A DNA stretch of 64,000 bases. It comes from Scytolyngbya sp. HA4215-MV1 (GTDB lineage Bacteria > Cyanobacteriota > Cyanobacteriia > Leptolyngbyales > Leptolyngbyaceae). The position numbers and the translations under genes were made by a program. Within the stretch, counting starts at the first letter, position 1. The number at the start of each line of letters is the position of its first letter. The DNA is taken from positions 496,001-560,000 of the forward strand of contig JAHHIA010000001.1 in NCBI GenBank assembly GCA_019359045.1, written 5' to 3'. Below, piece by piece: positions 8,324 to 16,621 of this stretch. A model generated the notes under the pieces. It saw nothing but the letters and a program-made list of their open reading frames with translations. It ran no database searches and was not told where the DNA came from.

Positions 8324-9178
8324 ATGACTGCTCAATCACTGACTCTGGTTAGCCAATCTGCCTGCTTTGGTGGAACGGTAAGTTTCTATCGCCATGTTTC
8401 TTCTGCTTGTAATCATGAGATGAAATTTTCGGTGTATATACCACCTCAAGCCAAGTTGGCACCTGTGCCTGTGTTGTATTTTCTTTCAGGACTCACCTGT
8501 ACGGAGGAAAATTTCATGGTCAAAGCAGGAGCACAACGCTTTGCAGCTCAGTACAAAGTGATGCTGGTGGTTCCGGATACCAGTCCTCGGAATACCGGGA
8601 TCGCCGAAGAAGAGGATGATTGGACTTTTGGGACGGGAGCGGGCTTTTATGTGGATGCGACACAGGCACCCTGGAATGACCATTACAAGATGTATCGTTA
8701 TGTAACTGAAGAGTTGCCTGCCCTGATTGCCGAGCATTTTCCCGCTCGGAGCGATCGTCAAGGTATCTTGGGACATTCGATGGGGGGGCATGGTGCGCTG
8801 GTCTGCGCGTTGAGAAATCCCGATCGCTATCTTTCGGTCTCAGCTTTTGCGCCAATCGTTGCTCCCACACGCTCTCCTTGGGGGCAACAAATTTTTACTC
8901 GTTATCTGGGAAATGACCCATCTCTCTGGCGAAACTATGATGCGACTGAACTGGTGCGAACCCATCCTTTCAAGCACCCAATTTTAATCGACCAGGGCAC
9001 CACCGATTCTTTCCTAGAACAGCAACTGATGCCAGAAGTCTTTCAGCAAGCCTGTGCTCAAGTTGGACAACCCCTCACGTTACGAATGCAAACTGGCTAC
9101 GATCATAGCTATTACTTTATTGCCACTTTTATTGAAGATCACATCCGTCACCATGCAAAGATTTTGAGAGAATTTTAG
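8324..9178 (+). CDS. fghA: S-formylglutathione hydrolase
   Basis: 284 residues, the family's usual length. It is an esterase-D type alpha/beta hydrolase: LYFLSGLTCTEENFMVKAGA oxyanion region, nucleophile elbow GHSMGGHGAL (the Ser), Asp in DQGTTDSFL and His in GYDHSYYF. It hydrolyses S-formylglutathione to formate and glutathione, the last step of glutathione-dependent formaldehyde detoxification in the cytosol. The usual partner, glutathione-dependent formaldehyde dehydrogenase, is not in the window. Confidence 0.92.
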   Translation: MTAQSLTLVSQSACFGGTVSFYRHVSSACNHEMKFSVYIPPQAKLAPVPVLYFLSGLTCTEENFMVKAGAQRFAAQYKVMLVVPDTSPRNTGIAEEEDDWTFGTGAGFYVDATQAPWNDHYKMYRYVTEELPALIAEHFPARSDRQGILGHSMGGHGALVCALRNPDRYLSVSAFAPIVAPTRSPWGQQIFTRYLGNDPSLWRNYDATELVRTHPFKHPILIDQGTTDSFLEQQLMPEVFQQACAQVGQPLTLRMQTGYDHSYYFIATFIEDHIRHHAKILREF

Positions 9179-9340
9179 AGTTTGGAGCTTGGATAGGCGA
9201 TCGCGCATCACTGCGATCCCTATTTTTTCCAAAGTAAACTTGGCACCTGGGTTGCACACCGATCTCCGAATCCAGGGGATCAAGACCGCAATATCGCGAC
9301 TCTAACCCATGAGAACCCTTTAAAAAACATCAAGATAGCA

Positions 9341-9511
9341 ATGACTTCACTAAATCGTCAGCAATCCGATCGCCTGGTTCAACTCATCACTGGCATTGAA
9401 CAACTTTTAACCGAGGTAGATGAAGAAGGTGCAGAAGAAGTTCTAGACGAGCTTTATCTGCTTATCACCACACTCTTCGAGCAATTTCCTCAGTTAGATA
9501 AAGAGGATTAA
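9341..9511 (+). CDS. small acidic hypothetical protein
   Basis: 56 residues from ATG 9341 to TAA 9509-9511, starting MTSLNRQQSDRLVQLITGIE and ending QFPQLDKED. It is strongly acidic and predicted mostly helical (VDEEGAEEVLDELYLLITT). I do not recognise a family. Codon use and a HIP1-like GATCG fit the neighbours, and there is a clear start, so it is likely a real small gene. It is followed by tRNA-Ser on the other strand. Confidence 0.5.
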   Translation: MTSLNRQQSDRLVQLITGIEQLLTEVDEEGAEEVLDELYLLITTLFEQFPQLDKED

Positions 9512-9615
9512 GCGATCGTGCTGATGAAAAGACGAGCGCACAGCAATCCACAAAATATCCACGCTGCAGTGGGTGGCATCGAACTTGTCACCCTGCAACT
9601 TGGTTTCTCAAACAA

Positions 9616-9702
9616 CGGAGAGAGAGGGATTCGAACCCTCGTTAGAGTTACCCCTAAACAGCATTTCCAGTGCTGCGCCTTCAACCACTCGGCCATCTCT
9701 CC
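9616..9702 (-). tRNA. tRNA-Ser(GGA)
   Basis: 87 bases on the minus strand. The acceptor stem GGAGAGA pairs with TCTCTCC followed by discriminator G. The D region is GCCGAGTGGTTGAAGGC, the anticodon loop CTGGAAA gives anticodon GGA (serine UCC/UCU), there is a long class II variable arm, and the T loop contains GGTTCGAATCC. CCA is not encoded. The long variable arm confirms serine. Confidence 0.96.
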
Positions 9703-9789
9703 AGGGGGTGTTACTCTGATCGAGTCACAAGAAAGATATTCTAGCAGAACACAGGTTTACTCTGAGCAAAATCCTAAGAACTTGGCAAA

Positions 9790-10158
9790 ATGACTCAGTT
9801 TCATACGGTTCACATTCACGATCGTCGTTCCAATACCTCCTACACCATCCAGGTTCCGGAGAATCGCTACATCCTCCATAACGCAGAGAGCCAGGGCATT
9901 GATATGCCCTTTTCTTGTCGTAATGGCGCTTGCACGACTTGCGCTGTCAGGGTTCTTTCTGGCGAAATCTACCAACCTGAAGCGGTGGGTCTTTCGCCTC
10001 ACCTGCGAGCCAAAGGCTATGCCCTCCTTTGTGTCAGCTATGCGCGCTCCGACCTGGAAGTAGAAACCCAGGACGAAGATGAGGTTTACGAACTCCAGTT
10101 TGGGCGCTATTTTGGCAAAGGCAGAGTCAAAATTGGATTGCCGCTGGATGAAGAGTGA
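9790..10158 (+). CDS. 2Fe-2S ferredoxin with C-terminal extension
   Basis: 122 residues. The 2Fe-2S ligands are C43, C48, C51 (SCRNGACTTC) and C81 (GYALLC), in plant-type spacing. After the ferredoxin domain a tail of about 25 residues (YELQFGRYFGKGRVKIG) is absent from photosynthetic PetF. This resembles the atypical FdC2-like ferredoxins conserved in cyanobacteria and plants, whose partners are not settled. The secreted nuclease gene starts 40 bases downstream and may be cotranscribed. Confidence 0.88.
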   Translation: MTQFHTVHIHDRRSNTSYTIQVPENRYILHNAESQGIDMPFSCRNGACTTCAVRVLSGEIYQPEAVGLSPHLRAKGYALLCVSYARSDLEVETQDEDEVYELQFGRYFGKGRVKIGLPLDEE

Positions 10159-10198
10159 ATCATTCAAAGTGAAGGATAAAAAATTAAAAAGGGGTTGG

Positions 10199-10720
10199 AT
10201 GCGTCGTATCCAACCATTTGTAATTTTTTATTTTGGTTTTCTGATGCTGATGGGTTGCCAAACTGTGCCGCCGCCTCAGGGGTTTGAAGCACAGGTGGCG
10301 GAAGTAGTCAGTGGACAAACCCTGGAAGTTGCTGGTGGCAGTGGGCAACCCGAAGTGACCGAACGGGTTCGGTTGATTGGCATTGATGCCCCTGATCTGA
10401 AGCAAGATCCCTGGGGCGAACAAGCCAAAACCCAGCTCGAAAAGCTCATTGGCGATCGCCCCGTTCTGCTGGAATCTGATGTCGAACCCAGAGAAGTCAA
10501 CGGACGAAGACTTGCCTACGTCTGGCAAAATGGCATTTTGATCAACGAAAAACTCGTCGCTGGCGGCAATGCCCTAGCAATTCCCCATCCACCCAACCAT
10601 AAATACGACCTGCGCCTCTCCCGCGCCCAAGACCAGGCAAGAATTCTGGGACTCGGCATCTGGAATCCCCAGCAACCCTTGACGATCGCCCCAGCTGACT
10701 TTCGACGGCAGAATCGGTAG
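10199..10720 (+). CDS. thermonuclease-family lipoprotein
   Basis: 173 residues from ATG 10199, preceded by AAGGGG; an earlier ATG at 10148 would overlap the ferredoxin gene. Residues 1-20 form a lipoprotein signal (IFYFGFLMLMGC, lipobox Cys). The rest is a staphylococcal-nuclease (OB) fold: RVRLIGIDAPDLKQDPWGEQ with the catalytic-region Arg and Asp, then NGRRLAYVWQNGILINEKLV. It probably cleaves nucleic acid at the cell envelope. The usual catalytic Glu/Arg pattern seems kept (ESDVEPREVNGRRLAY) but was not verified by alignment. Confidence 0.85.
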   Translation: MRRIQPFVIFYFGFLMLMGCQTVPPPQGFEAQVAEVVSGQTLEVAGGSGQPEVTERVRLIGIDAPDLKQDPWGEQAKTQLEKLIGDRPVLLESDVEPREVNGRRLAYVWQNGILINEKLVAGGNALAIPHPPNHKYDLRLSRAQDQARILGLGIWNPQQPLTIAPADFRRQNR

Positions 10721-10767
10721 GGACGCTGAGTGGATGAGTCGGTCAGTGGATGGCGAAATTGTAAACC

Positions 10768-10842
10768 CATCTATCCCTCACCTATCCACCCCTAACCCAT
10801 CCACCCCTTCACCTATCCACCCTTTCACCTATCCCCTCACAG
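10768..10842. repeat. degenerate tandem CACCTATCCACCC repeats
   Basis: About four to five imperfect copies of a 13-15 base unit (CACCTATCCACCC, with one CCCATCCACCCC variant) fill the spacer immediately before the inositol-phosphatase gene. The unit is C-rich on + and purine-rich on -. It looks like a slippage-prone simple repeat; I cannot assign a regulatory role. Confidence 0.7.
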
Positions 10843-10845
10843 CCC

Positions 10846-11664
10846 ATGCTCTCCCCGACCCAACTCCAGATCTATCTCGACGTTGCGACTGAAGCGGTGC
10901 TGGCAGGCGGCGCGGTGTTACAGAACTATTGGGGGAATCTGAAGGATATTCAGGAAAAGGGGCGATCGGGAGATCTGGTGACTGAAGCGGACAAGGCTTC
11001 AGAGCAGGTTGTTCTAGAGGTACTGCACCGTCATGTGCCCGACCATCGGATTCTGACCGAAGAATCTGGCGCGTTGGGTAATCTGGACAGTGAGTTATTG
11101 TGGGCGATCGATCCTTTGGACGGCACCACTAACTACGCCCACCAATACCCCTGCTATGCAGTATCAGTGGGATTGCTGGTTCAAGGGGTGCCCCAAGTAG
11201 GTGCAATTTTTGATCCTTCCCATCAAGAATTATTTCGGGCAGCACGGGGACTGGGTGCAACTTGCAATCGCCGTCCCATACGAGTGTCTCAAACCCAAGA
11301 CCTCAGCCGCAGTTTGTTGGTCACTGGGTTCGCCTACGATCGTCGCGATACTCCAGATACCAATTATGCCGAATTTTGCTACCTCACCCATCTCACTCAG
11401 GGAGTCCGTCGCAGTGGCTCCGCAGCGCTTGACTTGGCTGCGGTTGCCTGTGGACGGATGGATGGCTACTGGGAACGGGGACTCTCGCCCTGGGATATCA
11501 CCGCAGGTATTGTGCTAGTCGAAGAAGCTGGGGGGAAAGTGACCGCGTATGACGAGAGTCCAGTTCAAATCAGTTCTGGGCGAATTCTGGCAACAAATGG
11601 GTGGTTACACTCTAGTCTGAGCGATCGGCTCTTGCAGGTTCCCAATCTGGCAGAATGGCAATAA
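10846..11664 (+). CDS. inositol monophosphatase family protein
   Basis: 272 residues. Both IMPase signatures are present: the metal site EESG (near residue 74) with WAIDPLDGTTNYAHQYPCYA, and the C-terminal GLSPWDITAGIVLVEEAGG. The family removes phosphate from inositol-1-phosphate and related sugar phosphates using Mg2+; in bacteria some members act on histidinol phosphate or 3'-phosphoadenosine compounds, so the substrate is uncertain. The hisZ gene lies 1.1 kb downstream, which makes a histidinol-phosphatase-like role worth considering, but that is inference. Start ATG is at 10846 just after the CCACCC repeats. Confidence 0.88.
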   Translation: MLSPTQLQIYLDVATEAVLAGGAVLQNYWGNLKDIQEKGRSGDLVTEADKASEQVVLEVLHRHVPDHRILTEESGALGNLDSELLWAIDPLDGTTNYAHQYPCYAVSVGLLVQGVPQVGAIFDPSHQELFRAARGLGATCNRRPIRVSQTQDLSRSLLVTGFAYDRRDTPDTNYAEFCYLTHLTQGVRRSGSAALDLAAVACGRMDGYWERGLSPWDITAGIVLVEEAGGKVTAYDESPVQISSGRILATNGWLHSSLSDRLLQVPNLAEWQ

Positions 11665-11817
11665 TAATGCCATTCTTAGAAAGAGCAGACGAAATCCATC
11701 TCAAACTTGAATAAGTTAAGAAAATCTTGTGGGTTTTGGTAAGCTCTGTTAGTGCAAGGGGTCAGTTAAGCGGATTAAACTATAAGGAATTCAACGGCGG
11801 GGAAGTAGCAACACACG

Positions 11818-12795
11818 ATGGTTTCCCAAATTGAGCGCGGGCTATTTGCACTAGATTTTAGCGACCACCATGCTGTTTTGGGCGTGTCGGTCGACGCGGA
11901 CATGAAAGAAATCCGGAAGCGGTATCTTGTCATCGCCCGTCGTCTTCACCCAGACAGTTGTGTCACAGAAGGTGAAGACGAAAAGCAGCGAGCCAGCCAG
12001 TATTTGTCAAAGCTGGTCAATCCGGCTTGGGAAAAACTGTCCAATGAGCGAGAGCGAACCGAGTATGCACTGTTGCTGAAGCTAAAAGGGCAACAGGCAC
12101 AGCGACAGCAAAGCTCATTGCAAATTTCAGGCAGCCTGGCACAACAATTGCTATTAGTGAATAATCCAGACTATTTTTACAAAACATCGCTGAAAGAACT
12201 GGCAGACAAACAGTACGATAATTTAGATCAAATTCTAGAAATTACCGCTCAGATCAGCGAACTGAACCTGGTTTACCTGCTCCGTAAAGAAGGACAGGCT
12301 GATACTACTCAAAGTGAGCCAAAAAGGGCAATTTATACGACGAGTAGCGGTAATACCAGTGGTGCCAGTGGCACAACACCAACGTCTTCTTCGGGTGATG
12401 TTCAACCCACGGCGGCAACCCCTACCCCTGCACGTCCAGATTCATTGGCAGATCAATACTATCGGCGAGCCGAGACCTTTGCCAGTCGGGGAAACTTTGC
12501 CCAAGCAATTTTAGAATTGCGCGATGCGCTGCAAATGGAGCCGAACAACAGTCGTTGTCATAGCTTGATGGGTATGGTGTACCTGAGGCAGAAGCAGACA
12601 ACAATGGCAAAAATTCATTTTAATCAAGCTCTCAAGCTTGATCCTAAAGACCCAATGGCGTTGCAAGGAAAGCGATTGTTGGAGTCCTCTGGGGGCAAAG
12701 GGACAACTCAGCCGGCTGCGAATAAAAGCGATAAACCCCCCAATAAGCCAGGGGGCGGTGGGCTGTTTGGGATGTTTGGTGGGAAGAAAAAATAA
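11818..12795 (+). CDS. J-domain protein with C-terminal TPR repeats
   Basis: 325 residues. Residues about 17-85 form a J domain with an intact HPD (H44-P45-D46), so it can stimulate an Hsp70/DnaK partner. A Gln- and Ser/Thr-rich linker (about 165-210) follows, then at least two TPR units (ADQYYRRAETFASRGNFAQA and SLMGMVYLRQKQTTMAKIHF) and a Gly/Lys-rich tail ending MFGGKKK. There is no zinc-finger or CTD, so it is a type III J protein. The stop shares its last base with the hisZ start (TAATG), so the two are translationally coupled. Confidence 0.85.
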   Translation: MVSQIERGLFALDFSDHHAVLGVSVDADMKEIRKRYLVIARRLHPDSCVTEGEDEKQRASQYLSKLVNPAWEKLSNERERTEYALLLKLKGQQAQRQQSSLQISGSLAQQLLLVNNPDYFYKTSLKELADKQYDNLDQILEITAQISELNLVYLLRKEGQADTTQSEPKRAIYTTSSGNTSGASGTTPTSSSGDVQPTAATPTPARPDSLADQYYRRAETFASRGNFAQAILELRDALQMEPNNSRCHSLMGMVYLRQKQTTMAKIHFNQALKLDPKDPMALQGKRLLESSGGKGTTQPAANKSDKPPNKPGGGGLFGMFGGKKK

Positions 12796-14036
12796 TGGTT
12801 TATCAACCCCCGGCGGGAGCGAGAGATCTGCTGCCCCTGGATGTTGCTCAGAAACGCTGGCTCGAAGACCGCCTACAGCAGGTTTTTCATCATTGGGGCT
12901 ACCATCGCATTATTACTTCGACATTAGAGCGATTAGACGCTTTGATGGCGGGGGGGGCAATTCAGCGATCGACGGTGCTTCAGCTTCAGGATCTAGAAAA
13001 TGAAGGCTTGGGACTGCGTCCTGAACTGACGGCGTCGATCGCCCGTGCTGCCGTAACTCGCATGACCGGTGCCACTCACCCATTGCGGCTTTACTACAAC
13101 GCCAACATTTTTCGGCGGGCTGAAGAAGGCAACCACAATCGCCAGCAAGAGTTTTATCAAGCAGGCGTGGAGTTATTGGGGAGTGGCGGATTGGTTGCTG
13201 ATGCCGAGATTCTGTTGCTGCTGGCAACGTGTTTGCAGAACTTGGGTTTACAGCAGTGGAATTTAATTTTGGGCGAAGCTGGGTTAACCCGATCGCTACT
13301 GTCACCTTTTCCGGATTCTATTCGAGCGAAGGTGCGTCATGCGATCGCCCATCTTGATCGCATCACCCTGGAAACTTTGCCACTAGACCCTGAACTGCGC
13401 GATCGGGCATTATTGCTGCTAGATTTGCGGGGTCGTCCGGCGGATGTGCTCCAGCAGGTCGGGAGCCTGGATCTGGACTCAGAACAGCGCGAAATTGTCA
13501 ACAATCTCAAGTCATTGGTAGAACTGATTCAGGACAGCCTCAACCTGAACCAGCCCAATCCTTCTTTCTCACTCATTCTGGATCTCAGCCTGATTCGCAC
13601 TTTTGACTATTACACAGGCATCGTGTTTGAAGTGGTCAGTGATGGCGAGTCGGGACATCAAATTTTGGGACAAGGTGGACGCTATGACCAATTGCTGGGG
13701 TTGTACCATCCCCAGGGCAAAACCTATCCGGGTATCGGCTTCTCCTTACAGATTGAACAACTGCACCGGATTTTGCTGCCTACCCAACAACTGCCCCATC
13801 AAACTCCCGCCAGCGATTGGCTTGTAGTGGCAGAGTCTGCTCAAGCGCTAGTCGCTGCCTTCGCCTACGCCCAAGCCCTGCGTGCCTCCACCGATCGCCT
13901 GCGGGTCGAGATGGATCTCGGTACGAGATCGCCCGACGCCATCCGCAAATATGCCCAAGATCGGGCGATCGCTCAAATTGCCTGGATCAGTATCCAGGGA
14001 ACTGCCACGGTTGAAACTTTGGCATCGGAACGATAA
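12795..14036 (+). CDS. hisZ: ATP phosphoribosyltransferase regulatory subunit
   Basis: 413 residues with a class II aminoacyl-tRNA-synthetase fold like HisRS: GARDLLPLDVAQKRWLED, then GLRPELTASIARAAVTRM (motif 2 region) and FDYYTGIVFEVVSDG with GGRYDQLLGLYHPQGKTYPG. Length (about 400) and lack of a clear HisRS anticodon domain favour HisZ over HisS. HisZ forms a complex with the short HisG and makes the first enzyme of histidine synthesis feedback sensitive. hisG is not in the window. Upstream coupling to the J-domain gene is unusual. Confidence 0.9.
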   Translation: MVYQPPAGARDLLPLDVAQKRWLEDRLQQVFHHWGYHRIITSTLERLDALMAGGAIQRSTVLQLQDLENEGLGLRPELTASIARAAVTRMTGATHPLRLYYNANIFRRAEEGNHNRQQEFYQAGVELLGSGGLVADAEILLLLATCLQNLGLQQWNLILGEAGLTRSLLSPFPDSIRAKVRHAIAHLDRITLETLPLDPELRDRALLLLDLRGRPADVLQQVGSLDLDSEQREIVNNLKSLVELIQDSLNLNQPNPSFSLILDLSLIRTFDYYTGIVFEVVSDGESGHQILGQGGRYDQLLGLYHPQGKTYPGIGFSLQIEQLHRILLPTQQLPHQTPASDWLVVAESAQALVAAFAYAQALRASTDRLRVEMDLGTRSPDAIRKYAQDRAIAQIAWISIQGTATVETLASER

Positions 14037-14142
14037 GTGGTAGAAAGTAGGTAATCGTTCGCTGGAATCAGCGATCAAACGTGAAGAACGTTTCATCCCC
14101 TATTCCTGGCTCCCCTTTCCCTGTCCTTAGCGAGAGAACCCT

Positions 14143-14370
14143 GTGTCACATACTATTGTTACAAACACCTGTGAAGGCGTCGCCGATTGCGTCGATGCTT
14201 GTCCTGTGGCGTGCATTCATCCGGGTCCCGGCAAAAATACGATCGGGACGGATTGGTACTGGATCGATTTCGCCACCTGTATTGATTGTGGAATTTGCCT
14301 GCAAGTTTGCCCAGTTGAGGGGGCGATTCTGCCCGAAGAACGTCCAGAGTTACAGAACACCCCTGCCTAA
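14143..14370 (+). CDS. 4Fe-4S (7Fe/8Fe-type) ferredoxin
   Basis: 75 residues from a GTG start at 14143. Two cluster motifs are seen: CEGVADCVDACPVACI near residues 9-24, with longer spacing typical of the 3Fe-4S/4Fe-4S N-terminal site, and CIDCGICLQVCP, a normal CxxCxxCxxxCP 4Fe-4S site. It is a low-potential cytosolic electron carrier of the bacterial type. It lies between hisZ and natE with no obvious partner gene. Confidence 0.88.
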   Translation: MSHTIVTNTCEGVADCVDACPVACIHPGPGKNTIGTDWYWIDFATCIDCGICLQVCPVEGAILPEERPELQNTPA

Positions 14371-14492
14371 TCCCTCTTGGCTCCCATGCTCCGCTTGGGA
14401 ACTCTCCTGAAGGCTTTGTCTCAAAAACTGATTCCCAGCGAGAAGCTGAAACAAGAGGTCTTCCCATCTATTCTTAGTCTCCACCCGTTTCC

Positions 14493-15221
14493 ATGCCCGA
14501 CACCGCTCCTATTCTCCAAGTCGAATCAGTCTACGCCGGATACGTTCAGGATCTCGACATTCTGCAAGGAATTAACTTCAAAATTTATCCAGGAGAACTC
14601 GTTGCGGTCATTGGACCAAACGGGGCTGGTAAATCGACTCTGGCAAAAGCCATCTTTGGCTTACTGCCTCCCCGCCAAGGCAAAATTACTTTCCAGGGTA
14701 AGAACATCACTGGTCTCAAATCCGATCAGATTGTGCAACGGGGCATGTGCTACGTTCCCCAAATCGTCAATGTCTTTCCTTCCCTGACTGTGGAAGAAAA
14801 TCTGGAAATGGGAGCTTATGTGCGGGATGTGCCCTTACAGCCAATCAAACAGGACATTTTCAAGAAGTTTCCGGTGTTGGAAAGTCGTCGCAAACAGCGA
14901 GCAGGAACCCTATCGGGTGGTGAACGGCAAATGCTCGCAATGGGCAAAGCGCTGATGTTGCAACCCAGTTTGCTCTTGCTAGATGAGCCTTCGGCAGCCC
15001 TATCGCCCATCTTGGTGAACAACGTCTTTGAACAGATTAAGCGGATCAATGCCGGGGGAACAGCGATCGTTTTGGTGGAACAAAATGCTCGCAAAGCATT
15101 GGAAATGGCGGATCGCGGCTATGTGTTGGAATCAGGTCGCGATCGCTTTGAAGGCAGCGGGACTGATTTACTCAACGATCCCAAAGTAGGAGAGCTTTAC
15201 TTAGGAGCTGTTGCCCACTAA
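14493..15221 (+). CDS. natE: branched-chain/neutral amino-acid ABC ATPase (LivF/NatE-like)
   Basis: 242 residues. Walker A GPNGAGKST starts at residue 41. The Q loop is in YVPQIVNVFPSLTVEENL, the signature is LSGGERQM, Walker B is LLLLDEPSAAL, and the switch His is replaced by VLVEQNARKALE as in LivF proteins. This form is the second ATPase of the cyanobacterial N-I neutral amino-acid transporter (NatE). No natA, natB, natC or natD gene is adjacent, as is common for split nat genes in cyanobacteria. The gene symbol is by family resemblance. Confidence 0.8.
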   Translation: MPDTAPILQVESVYAGYVQDLDILQGINFKIYPGELVAVIGPNGAGKSTLAKAIFGLLPPRQGKITFQGKNITGLKSDQIVQRGMCYVPQIVNVFPSLTVEENLEMGAYVRDVPLQPIKQDIFKKFPVLESRRKQRAGTLSGGERQMLAMGKALMLQPSLLLLDEPSAALSPILVNNVFEQIKRINAGGTAIVLVEQNARKALEMADRGYVLESGRDRFEGSGTDLLNDPKVGELYLGAVAH

Positions 15222-15234
15222 TGCCTCATTGACC

Positions 15235-16530
15235 TCAATTTTTTTTGCCCCGATACCAGTGAACGATTCGTTGAGGAGCCATTCCCAGCAGATAAGCAAC
15301 CACGATCGCCTGATTCAACAGCGTAGTTTTTATCACACCCAATTTTTGCCAGCGTCGGGCTGAAGTCAGCACCGGCACTGGCACAATCGCAATTCTTCCC
15401 CGTCGTTGCAACTGGCGCACCAGTTCAAAATCCTCCATAATCGGCAATTCTGGAAACCCTCCCAACGTTCGAAATACCATAGCTGGGAGAAAAAGGGCTT
15501 GATCGCCATAGGGCATTTGCAACCCGTGTGATCGCCACTTTACTCCCCACTCTACCCAGCGTAACCCTGCCCCCGCCCCATCAATTTTTAGCTCAAAGGC
15601 TCCAGCAACGACTCCTGGTTGAGCCAGCGCAATTTGGACAAGGGAGGCAAACCCATCGGGCAACCGCGTATCGGCATGGAGAAAGAGCAAAATCTTTCCC
15701 GTGGCGATCGCGGCACCCGTATTCATTTGCCTTGCCCGACCCGGTAGTGAAACCACTACCGGGACTCCCCGTGATCGGGCAACTTCCACCGTGCCATCTT
15801 GACTTCCCCCATCCGCCACAATCACTTCCAGATTGGGAATCGCTGTCAGGGAATCGAGCAGGGCTGGTAAATGCTGGGCTTCGTTGAGGACGGGAATGAC
15901 CAGTGAGAGCGCAGTAGAGGGATGCATTGAGTACCAAACTGCCAAATCTTCAGGGCGATCGACATCGGATAAAGGAGGCAGATAGGCGATCGACAGGTTC
16001 AGCGATTGGGCGATCGCGACCGTCTGTTGCAATACCGCTGCTGTACTCCAGGCAATGCCCTGAAACAGTTCTGGAATGAAGCGACGTAGCCCGATCAGGT
16101 AATATCCTCCATCGATCGCGGGTCCCAAGACCAGATCATGCTGGTCTAATGCCCGAAAAGCTTGCGCCATTGATTCTGCGTTCAAGCCAGGGCAATCGGT
16201 GCCGATCGTAACAGCATGATGAACACCAGAATGGAAGGCAGATTGGAACGATCTCGCCATGCGATCTCCCAGATCGCCCTCGCCTTGTACGGTATACATC
16301 AAATCCTTACCCAGCCAGCGTTGCATCAGATCCCGGTTGCCCCCCGCAAACCGCACCTCGACACATGCCGGATAGGCAAACTGGAGCGTCTGCACCTGAA
16401 CCAGTAAATGCTCCGCCATCTGGCGATAGAGCACCGCTGCACCCTCCGCACCCAATGCTGGGATCAAGCGAGTTTTGGCTTGCCCCGGTTCAGGATAGCG
16501 GGCAAAAATAATCAGGCGGGATTGTCCCAT
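15235..16530 (-). CDS. fused DUF2064 nucleotidyl/glycosyltransferase plus family 2 glycosyltransferase
   Basis: 431 residues with two domains. Residues 1-205 match the DUF2064/TIGR04282 type (LIIFARYPEPGQAKTRL, TIGTDCPGLN, LGPAIDGGYYLIGL). Residues about 208-431 match the TIGR04283 GT-A type (LSLVIPVLNEAQHLPALLDS, VIVADGGSQDGT, LFLHADTRLP as the metal-binding DxD-like HAD, and GGFPELPIMEDFEL). In many bacteria the two are separate neighbouring genes, so this is a natural fusion, implying they act in one pathway, probably sugar transfer to a lipid or metabolite. Substrates are unknown. It is convergent with natE. Confidence 0.85.
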   Translation of the reverse strand: MGQSRLIIFARYPEPGQAKTRLIPALGAEGAAVLYRQMAEHLLVQVQTLQFAYPACVEVRFAGGNRDLMQRWLGKDLMYTVQGEGDLGDRMARSFQSAFHSGVHHAVTIGTDCPGLNAESMAQAFRALDQHDLVLGPAIDGGYYLIGLRRFIPELFQGIAWSTAAVLQQTVAIAQSLNLSIAYLPPLSDVDRPEDLAVWYSMHPSTALSLVIPVLNEAQHLPALLDSLTAIPNLEVIVADGGSQDGTVEVARSRGVPVVVSLPGRARQMNTGAAIATGKILLFLHADTRLPDGFASLVQIALAQPGVVAGAFELKIDGAGAGLRWVEWGVKWRSHGLQMPYGDQALFLPAMVFRTLGGFPELPIMEDFELVRQLQRRGRIAIVPVPVLTSARRWQKLGVIKTTLLNQAIVVAYLLGMAPQRIVHWYRGKKN

Positions 16531-16621
16531 CTCATGACGAACTTTGGTTACACGAAACTTAGGAACAAGAATTTAATAGCATCCATATTTTTCTGTAGAG
16601 ACACAAAGATCTGCCTGTCTA

